DNA of 64,000 nt from Apilactobacillus kunkeei (GTDB lineage: Bacteria; Bacillota; Bacilli; Lactobacillales; Lactobacillaceae): assembly GCF_005930975.1 (NCBI RefSeq), contig NZ_VBSE01000039.1, forward strand, positions 62,001-126,000. Reading direction: 5' to 3'. Position 1 is the first letter of the stretch; every line of letters starts with the position of its first letter. Shown here piece by piece: positions 58,569 to 64,000 of this stretch. Both the position numbers and the translations under genes were made by a program. Under the pieces are notes generated by a model, which did not search any database, had not been told where the DNA came from, and saw only the letters and a list, made by a program, of their open reading frames with translations.

Positions 58569-59234
58569 TATTGTCTTTTTACTAATTACTTTCAACTTAT
58601 CGTCGAAATGATAAACGATTGGTTTTCCGTTTGGAACTTCCACACGATCAATGTCATCATCACCAATATTATCTAAATACTTAATTAAAGCCCTAAGAGT
58701 TGAACCATGAGCAACCACCAATTCATTTTTCCCATCCAATAATTTGGGAGCAATTGAGTCTTGCCAGTATGGCATCAATCTTTCATAGGCCATCTTTAGA
58801 CTTTCACCACAGGGTTCAATCACACCGATTTTTTCATACTTATGCTCTTCATCGGGTTGATTCAACAATGGTGGGACCGTTGTATAGCTACGCCTAAATT
58901 CAGCAAACTTTTCAGGGCCATATTGTAACTTAACATCATCTTTTTTACGACCTCGCAATGCTCCATAATGACGTTCATTTAGTCGCCATGACTTTGTCTC
59001 TTGAATATATTGTTGGTTAATTTCACTTAACACAATATGCAACGTTTCAATTGCACGTTTTAAAAACGAAGTATGAGCATGATCAAAATCAATTCCCAAT
59101 TGCTTGATTTTCTTTCCAGCATCATGAGCTTGTTGTAACCCTTTTTCTGTTAAGGATACATCACTCCAACCAGTGAAAACATTCTTTTCATTGGCAACAC
59201 TTTGACCATGACGCATGATTACTAAATACGACAT
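58566..59234 (-). CDS. gpmA: 2,3-bisphosphoglycerate-dependent phosphoglycerate mutase
   Basis: 222 aa. RHG motif in LVIMRHGQSVANEKNVFTGW (about 4-23), ERHYGALRG near 85 and the second His in VVAHGSTLRALIKYL near 178. It interconverts 3- and 2-phosphoglycerate. It lies 14 bases after the EamA transporter gene in the same orientation. Other gpm paralogues may exist elsewhere, so its share of glycolytic flux is unknown. Confidence 0.94.
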   Translation of the reverse strand: MSYLVIMRHGQSVANEKNVFTGWSDVSLTEKGLQQAHDAGKKIKQLGIDFDHAHTSFLKRAIETLHIVLSEINQQYIQETKSWRLNERHYGALRGRKKDDVKLQYGPEKFAEFRRSYTTVPPLLNQPDEEHKYEKIGVIEPCGESLKMAYERLMPYWQDSIAPKLLDGKNELVVAHGSTLRALIKYLDNIGDDDIDRVEVPNGKPIVYHFDDKLKVISKKTI

Positions 59235-59248
59235 ATTATCATCTCTTT

Positions 59249-60202
59249 TTATTCTTCTAATGCAGCATTCTTTTGTTCCATCTGACTACCAATAAAAGTA
59301 ATTACTGAACCGATTAGAATAATTACAATTCCAATCCAAGTATTAATTGCAATCTTTTCACCCAACAAAATCATTGCCAAAATTGGTGCCAATCCTGGTT
59401 TGATGAAAAATACAATTGATGCAATTGATACCCCTGCTCTTTCCATAGCAAGGAAGTAGAATGCAAAACCACCACCTGTTACACAGACACAAATAAATAA
59501 TAGAATCCAAAAGTAATTCATGGAAATATTATGAATAATTGGTGTGTTTGCAAATGGTTTTAACCATTCTACACTATTCATGTAGTTTGCAACAGCAGAA
59601 ATATTTGTAATGGATACTAAAATTAAAAGTTCAACAGATCCCGCTAAGAATGTGTAACAAGTTGTTGCAAGTCCATTTTGACCGGTAACTTTTGAACCCC
59701 ATCTGGATACAATGCTGTAAAGACCAAATGTTAGTGCTGAACCCAATGCTAATGAAATTCCCAATGGGTTAGTAAGGTTGGCCGGATTAACGATAACTAG
59801 TAATCCGATAATAGAAAGAACTAGTGAAATAAATCCTAGTCGACTAATCTTTTCTCTTAGAATAAAGAAAGCGAATAGTAATGCAAATACTGGATTACAA
59901 CTAAATAGTACTGCTACAGTTGATGCTTCATCGTACATGATTGCTAATTGGAATAACGTCATGCTAACTACTACACATAAAAATCCAGTTAATAAGAAGA
60001 CACCTATACTTTTCCATTTACTCGTCAATAATGTTTGATTTCCATTCTTCATGACAACTGGGATTAAAACCAATCCCCCAATAAAGAATCTGATCAAGTT
60101 CAATTGGATTGGACTAAAAACTCCTTGAACACTTTTTAGTGCTATTTCCATTGAACTAAACATAAACGTGGAAATTAAAACATACAGAAAAGTCTTTTTC
60201 AA
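59249..60202 (-). CDS. EamA/DMT family transporter
   Basis: 317 aa with ten transmembrane helices in two EamA repeats (about 3-140 and 150-300). FILREKISRLGFISLVLSIIG and MILLGEKIAINTWIGIVIIL are the repeated EamA motif with the membrane-embedded Glu. It is a drug/metabolite transporter superfamily member, probably exporting a small metabolite or amino acid; the substrate cannot be read. The start is a TTG with GGAGC upstream. Cotranscribed with gpmA. Confidence 0.9.
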   Translation of the reverse strand: MKKTFLYVLISTFMFSSMEIALKSVQGVFSPIQLNLIRFFIGGLVLIPVVMKNGNQTLLTSKWKSIGVFLLTGFLCVVVSMTLFQLAIMYDEASTVAVLFSCNPVFALLFAFFILREKISRLGFISLVLSIIGLLVIVNPANLTNPLGISLALGSALTFGLYSIVSRWGSKVTGQNGLATTCYTFLAGSVELLILVSITNISAVANYMNSVEWLKPFANTPIIHNISMNYFWILLFICVCVTGGGFAFYFLAMERAGVSIASIVFFIKPGLAPILAMILLGEKIAINTWIGIVIILIGSVITFIGSQMEQKNAALEE

Positions 60203-60475
60203 CTTTAAACGCGCTCCTTTGAATTTACAAATTATAAAAAAATTGATACACTACAAACTTAATGTTCGTGTTGTGATAATTTTTATATTAACATCAAAAT
60301 TATATCATATCCCCTGGCCTTATTAAAAATGTAACAGAATTATTACAATTTATTACATATTTAGTAAGTATTATTATTTTTTAAAAAATAAGTTTATAAT
60401 GTTAATTATATTTACGTATCTTGATTATAGGTAGTATAATGGGGAAATTCAGAATAAAGGAGCTATTTTTGATTT
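60203..60475. promoter_or_regulatory. Divergent promoter region between the EamA transporter and LCP genes
   Basis: 273 bases, AT-rich and without a coding frame I can support. It carries TGTAACAGAATTATTACA, an imperfect TGTAA/TTACA inverted repeat, followed by another TTACA, and a TATAAT about 40 bases upstream of the LCP start. No terminator. A similar AATGTAACAGA string also lies upstream of tagO. Confidence 0.5.
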
Positions 60476-61570
60476 ATGCAAAACAATAATCAAAACATCG
60501 ATAGAGCTTCCAGAACTAGAGTAAACCAACCTCACTTTAAGAAGAAGAAAAGCCATAAAGGTGCTTGGATTTCACTTATTGTCTTTTTAGTTCTAGTAGT
60601 TACTGGATTAATCATTGCTCATGGTGTTTATGTCAACATGAAGAATGCTGCGGATAAGGCTTATCAACCTGGTTTATCCACAAAAGAAAGAAATGTATCT
60701 AGCGTCATTTCTCAGAACAAACCTGTTTCAATATTACTTCTAGGTACCGATACCGGTGCACTAGGACGTCATGACACAGGTAGAACTGACACAATGATCC
60801 TAGCTACTGTTAATCCTAAGAAGGAGACAATTTACCTAACAAGTATCCCTCGTGATACTAAAGTAACTGTTCCTGGAGATTCACAACCTTATGAAAAGAT
60901 TAATGCTGCATATACTATTGGTGGTGCTTCAAGTGCCGTACAAACAGTACAAAACTTATTAAACGTTCCAATTGATTTTTATGCAATCATTAACATGGGT
61001 GGTCTAGAAAAAATGGTTAACGCTGTTGGTGGCGTTACGGTTACTCCTCCTTTAACTTTCCATTATGAAGCTGCTAATGTTGTTAAAGGTAAAACAGTTA
61101 CGTTGAATGGTGCCCAAGCTCTTGCATACTCAAGAATGAGACATCAAGATCCTGCTGGTGACTACGGTCGTCAAGTAAGACAAAGACAAGTGCTACAAAA
61201 ACTTGTGATTAAAGGAATGAACATTTCTTCATTACCAAGATATAAATCAATCCTAAGTTCAATCTCAGGTAATTTGAAGACAGACATGAAGTTTGATGAT
61301 ATGGTTGCTTTACGTGAAAGATACGGAAACGCAACTCATCATATCAAGTCACAAACTCTTCAAGGAGAAACTGCCGTTGTTGATGGAATTGATTATGAAG
61401 TACCAACCCAAGAAACTCTTCTAAATATTTCAAACTCAATTAGACAAAGCCTTGGTTTGAGCAAACTTACTTCATTAAACCAAACACAAAATCAAACTAG
61501 CGATTATAGCGTTGGTTCCAGCGTAATGAGTAGTTCATCCACTCAAATAAATTACTCAAATGATAAATAA
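60476..61570 (+). CDS. LytR-CpsA-Psr (LCP) family cell wall glycopolymer ligase
   Basis: 364 aa. A cytoplasmic basic N-terminus, one transmembrane helix (about 31-52), then the extracellular LCP domain with DTGRTDTMILATVNPKKETI and TSIPRDTKV, and YSRMRHQDPAGDYGRQVRQR. Conserved Arg/Asp residues bind the lipid pyrophosphate. It attaches wall teichoic acid or polysaccharide to peptidoglycan, downstream of TagO in this window. AAAGGAGC is 12 bases upstream, a long spacing. The C-terminus is Ser/Gln/Asn-rich. Confidence 0.92.
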   Translation: MQNNNQNIDRASRTRVNQPHFKKKKSHKGAWISLIVFLVLVVTGLIIAHGVYVNMKNAADKAYQPGLSTKERNVSSVISQNKPVSILLLGTDTGALGRHDTGRTDTMILATVNPKKETIYLTSIPRDTKVTVPGDSQPYEKINAAYTIGGASSAVQTVQNLLNVPIDFYAIINMGGLEKMVNAVGGVTVTPPLTFHYEAANVVKGKTVTLNGAQALAYSRMRHQDPAGDYGRQVRQRQVLQKLVIKGMNISSLPRYKSILSSISGNLKTDMKFDDMVALRERYGNATHHIKSQTLQGETAVVDGIDYEVPTQETLLNISNSIRQSLGLSKLTSLNQTQNQTSDYSVGSSVMSSSSTQINYSNDK

Positions 61571-61604
61571 AAAAAAGGTTCTGGTTAATACCAGAACCTT
61601 TTTT
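61571..61604 (+). terminator. Terminator after the LCP gene
   Basis: AAAAAGGTTCTGG-TTAATA-CCAGAACCTTTTTT, immediately after the stop codon. Confidence 0.92.
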
Positions 61605-61637
61605 ATATCCCCTACTTTACAACCAACTAAGATAAAG

Positions 61638-61671
61638 AAAAAGAAGACATTCATTTGGATGTCTTCTTTTT
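61638..61671 (-). terminator. Terminator of the tRNA cluster
   Basis: Minus strand AAAAAGAAGACAT and ATGTCTTCTTTTT arms downstream of tRNA-Gln. Confidence 0.9.
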
Positions 61672-61678
61672 AGGTAGT

Positions 61679-61749
61679 TGGGCTAGCTGGGTTCGAACCA
61701 GCGCATCACGGGATCAAAACCCGTTGCCTTACCACTTGGCTATAGCCCA
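61679..61749 (-). tRNA. tRNA-Gln(UUG)
   Basis: 71 nt. Acceptor TGGGCTA/TAGCCCA, anticodon loop TTTTGAT giving UUG, and T-arm GCTGG-TTCGAAC-CAGC. CCA is not encoded as a separate tail. The three tRNAs on this strand are read Leu, His, Gln. Confidence 0.96.
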
Positions 61750-61756
61750 ATAAAAG

Positions 61757-61830
61757 GGCGGTAGGTGGGAATCGAACCCACGCGTGTCGGAACCACAATC
61801 CGATGTGTTAACCACTTCACCACTACCGCC
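61757..61830 (-). tRNA. tRNA-His(GUG)
   Basis: 74 nt including the characteristic extra G at -1 opposite C73. Anticodon loop TTGTGGT gives GUG. T-arm GTGGG-TTCGATT-CCCAC. Confidence 0.96.
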
Positions 61831-61864
61831 ATATTATTATATGTGATAATGATTTCTCATTAAT

Positions 61865-61949
61865 GCGGCCAAGAAGACTCGAACTTCCACCGGGAATAAT
61901 CCCGACAAGATCCTTAATCTTGCGCGTCTGCCAATTCCGCCATGGCCGC
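61865..61949 (-). tRNA. tRNA-Leu(AAG)
   Basis: 85 nt with a long variable arm (TCGGGATTATTCCCGGT). Anticodon stem CAAGA/TCTTG, loop TTAAGGA, so positions 34-36 are A-A-G. Acceptor GCGGCCA/TGGCCGC. A34 is unusual in bacteria outside tRNA-Arg(ACG). The tRNA looks otherwise intact. Confidence 0.94.
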
Positions 61950-62016
61950 AATAAAAAATCACAAATATTATTATATGTGATTTTTACCTACTTTGCAATA
62001 GGAGTTTTAAATTTTT

Positions 62017-62892
62017 TTATTCGCCGCGTACAGTAGCACCGCTGTGATCAACCTTAATCAATCTCATGACACCATCTAGTTTACCGACGTTTAATCTGTC
62101 ACGTAATTGATTTAGTTCAGATTCAGTTCCAAAAGTAATCACGCAACGATGTGATTGGTTTAAGAATGTTCCGTAAATTCCTAGTTCGTGAGCTTGCTTT
62201 CTGATGGTTTCAAGCTCTGGTACAACCTCATAGATGTTATCAGTATAAATAGCGTCATTTTCCATCATTTCAGTGGCTTTAGTCCATTCATTGCTCATTA
62301 ATGATGCCACTAATACATTAGTGGCACTACTTGCTTTTACAGCGTCTACAGAGCTAACTTGATTCTTGTAAATAGCCTTATCACTGCTGTCATCTTTAGT
62401 TAAGTATACTAAAGCATTAATAACTTCAGGAATTTGTGTTTTAACTGTTGTAGCCATTTCACCATTAAAATAAGAAACGGTAATATCCCCTAATAACGCA
62501 GATGCTACACCGTCAGCATGACCTTCAATCTTACTACCAATGTTAATTTCATCGTCTAATGAAAGGTCTAATTCACCTAAAGCATTAGCAATTTTAATTC
62601 CCGCAACAATCGCTGTAGTACTTGAACCAAGACCTCTTCCAATTGGAACATCTGACATAACAGTTAATTGATGAGGCTTGATTGTTGGATCAACCTTTAA
62701 GATGGTTTGAACAATAATGTTGTTTTCATCGTTGGGAACATCATCCCCCAATGCATGGTTAACTTGCCAACGTTGCATCTCTTCTTCAACGATGACTGTG
62801 TAATATAAGCCAAAAGCAATTCCAATTGAGTTAATTCCAGCTCCGATTCCTGTTGATGTAGCAGGTACTCGAATAATTATTTTTTTATCCAA
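62017..62892 (-). CDS. ThrB-like GHMP kinase with altered motifs 1 and 3
   Basis: 291 aa from a TTG; an ATG three codons upstream (62901) has GGAG directly against it, while the TTG has GGAG at 8 bases. Closest to homoserine kinase: VPATS start, motif 2 PIGRGLGSSTTAIVAGI intact, and HADGVASALLGDITVSY. Motif 1 reads GAGINS instead of GPGFDS, and at the motif 3 site, where ThrB has SGAGPT, it reads NQSHRC. It overlaps no hom or thrC; it is coupled to the sprT-like gene. The substrate is therefore uncertain. Confidence 0.72.
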   Translation of the reverse strand: MDKKIIIRVPATSTGIGAGINSIGIAFGLYYTVIVEEEMQRWQVNHALGDDVPNDENNIIVQTILKVDPTIKPHQLTVMSDVPIGRGLGSSTTAIVAGIKIANALGELDLSLDDEINIGSKIEGHADGVASALLGDITVSYFNGEMATTVKTQIPEVINALVYLTKDDSSDKAIYKNQVSSVDAVKASSATNVLVASLMSNEWTKATEMMENDAIYTDNIYEVVPELETIRKQAHELGIYGTFLNQSHRCVITFGTESELNQLRDRLNVGKLDGVMRLIKVDHSGATVRGE

Positions 62893-62893
62893 A

Positions 62894-63340
62894 CTAATCA
62901 TCTCCAGTGTCTAATTTTAGTTTTCCACGACATTTTCCACATACATACTTATGAGTGTCAATTCTACGCTTCCGGCGGTAAGTTTGTCCACAATGTGTAC
63001 AAACATATTTAAATTTGCGCTTATCCACAGGTGTCGGTGCAAATCTTGATCCACCTACTGTTTTTAATAATCGTTTAAAAGCTAATGTATTATGCTTACC
63101 TGAATACCCAGCTAGATGAAGATGGTAATGGCAAAGCTCGTGCTTAATAACCCCTACCAATATATCCATTGAATGTTCACTCAACATCTTAGGATTGATA
63201 TCAATATTGTTATTAGATAAATGATATCTTCCACCAGTTGTTCTTAATCGACTATTAAAGTAAGCTCGATGCTTAAATGGTTTGGCGAATGATTCCTGCG
63301 AAATCTTTTCCACCAATGTTTGTAATTCTTCATCATTCAT
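62894..63340 (-). CDS. SprT-like zinc metalloprotein
   Basis: 148 aa, matching the YdcK/SprT-like length. Zincin motif HELCHYHLHLAGYSGKH at about 68-84 (HExxH with a third His) and a C-terminal zinc ribbon CTHCGQTYRRKRRIDTHKYVCGKC. It resembles the protease core of SPRTN, but the bacterial role is unknown. It lies 10 bases after tex, the common tex-sprT pair in Firmicutes, and its stop overlaps the start of the ThrB-like gene. Confidence 0.9.
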   Translation of the reverse strand: MNDEELQTLVEKISQESFAKPFKHRAYFNSRLRTTGGRYHLSNNNIDINPKMLSEHSMDILVGVIKHELCHYHLHLAGYSGKHNTLAFKRLLKTVGGSRFAPTPVDKRKFKYVCTHCGQTYRRKRRIDTHKYVCGKCRGKLKLDTGDD

Positions 63341-63350
63341 TTAAATTTTA

Positions 63351-64000
63351 TCACTTCTCCGGGTTAATCATCGTTAGTTGAATTCGATTTCGTTTAATAT
63401 CAACAGATAATACCCATACGTCCACAATATCACCAATTGAAACAACAGTACTTGGATCAGAAATAAATTTATCACTCATTTGTGAAATGTGGACAAGTCC
63501 ATCTTGTTTTACTCCAATGTCAACGAAAGCACCAAAGTCAATTACGTTTCTAACTGTTCCTTGTAGTTGCATTCCTTCTCTTAAATCCTCAATTTTCAAT
63601 ACATCTTGCTTTAGCACTGGCGCCGGCATGTTATCACGAAAATCTCTACCAGGACGTTTTAATCCATCAATGATGTCTAAAACAGTTTGCTTTCCGTAAT
63701 CATTTTCGTTAATGAACTTATCAACATCAAATGTGGATAACGATTGGTTTATTTCGTTTGTTCCCAATGAATCCATGCTTAAATTCAATTCGTCCACAAT
63801 CTGGTTAGCAATCTTATAACTTTCTGGATGAATGTCAGTATTATCAAGTGGATTACTACCATCTAAAATTCTTAAGAAACCAATGGCTTGTTCATAAGTC
63901 TTTTGTCCTAATCTAGGTACCTTGGATAAGGACTGGCGTGTTTTGTATTCACCATTTTCGTTTCTAAACTTCACAACATTTTTGGCAGTGGTCTTAGTCA
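63351..64000 (-). CDS. tex: Tex family RNA-binding transcription accessory protein, C-terminal part (partial)
   Basis: The frame is open through the window edge, so only about 216 C-terminal residues of a ~720-aa protein are seen. They show the helix-hairpin-helix region (KVPRLGQKTYEQAIGFLRI) and the S1 domain (GTVRNVIDFGAFVDIGVKQD, then HISQMSDKFISDP). Tex binds RNA and associates with transcription. The GTG at 63974 is an internal Val, not a start. Identification rests on the HhH-S1 order and the downstream sprT-like gene. Confidence 0.94.
   Translation of the reverse strand, partial: TKTTAKNVVKFRNENGEYKTRQSLSKVPRLGQKTYEQAIGFLRILDGSNPLDNTDIHPESYKIANQIVDELNLSMDSLGTNEINQSLSTFDVDKFINENDYGKQTVLDIIDGLKRPGRDFRDNMPAPVLKQDVLKIEDLREGMQLQGTVRNVIDFGAFVDIGVKQDGLVHISQMSDKFISDPSTVVSIGDIVDVWVLSVDIKRNRIQLTMINPEK

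Overview
This window looks like core chromosome of a low-GC Lactobacillaceae bacterium. Sigma-A-type intergenic signals, AGGAGG ribosome binding sites, TTG/GTG starts, a CIRCE-controlled groESL operon and Bacillus/Lactobacillus gene order all point there. The protein sequences and the trimmed operons make a small-genome heterofermentative group such as Apilactobacillus/Fructilactobacillus plausible, but the genus is an inference. I see no IS element, prophage, CRISPR array, plasmid gene or defence system, and no convincing undescribed multi-gene system. The interest lies in regulatory sites and in genes missing from, or altered within, conserved clusters.

Layout. 1-2.2 kb: end of clpP facing whiA-yvcK. 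2.3-15.1 kb: uvrBA, trxB, then galU-gpsA-lgt-hprK-yvlD-like-pspC and a MinJ-like PDZ protein with prfB (programmed +1 frameshift). 15.1-20.4 kb: secA, comFC-comFA, yigZ. 20.4-28.8 kb: tagO, groES-groEL with CIRCE, rex, ydiF-type ABC-F, tsaD-rimI-tsaB. 28.9-37.4 kb: thioesterase, rsmI, yabA, holB, yaaQ, tmk, yaaL, recR, ybaB, dnaX, SRP RNA, tadA and an RsmC-like methylase. 37.5-41.2 kb: nrdH-nrdE-nrdF behind a paired NrdR box. 41.3-43.9 kb: mprF. 44-56.2 kb: the classical rplL-rplJ-rplA-rplK-nusG-secE-rpmG-sigH-yacP-rlmB-mrnC-cysS-gltX-yacL-radA-dut block, all on the minus strand. 56.3-61.6 kb: rpiA, pepC, gpmA, an EamA transporter and an LCP ligase. 61.7-64 kb: tRNA-Gln/His/Leu, a divergent ThrB-like kinase, sprT-like and the end of tex.

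How the genes work together: DNA repair and replication (uvrBA, recR, dnaX, holB, yabA, radA, dut, nrdHEF, tmk); translation and its modification (ribosomal proteins, cysS, gltX, prfB, tsaB/tsaD/rimI, rlmB, rsmI, tadA, tRNAs); protein export and envelope (secA, secE, lgt, tagO, LCP, mprF); and redox or carbon control (trxB, rex, hprK). Several genes expected from B. subtilis or Lactobacillus synteny are absent at their usual positions: rapZ, hpf, ricT, ftsEX and pgm. Whether they lie elsewhere cannot be told from this window.

Many long open frames begin upstream of the true start because the AGGAGG ribosome binding site is itself translatable. Starts were moved to the codon correctly spaced from that site (uvrB, rex, tsaD, rplK, hprK, rpiA and others). 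No gene-free stretch exceeds 300 bases; the longest, 60203-60475, is described.
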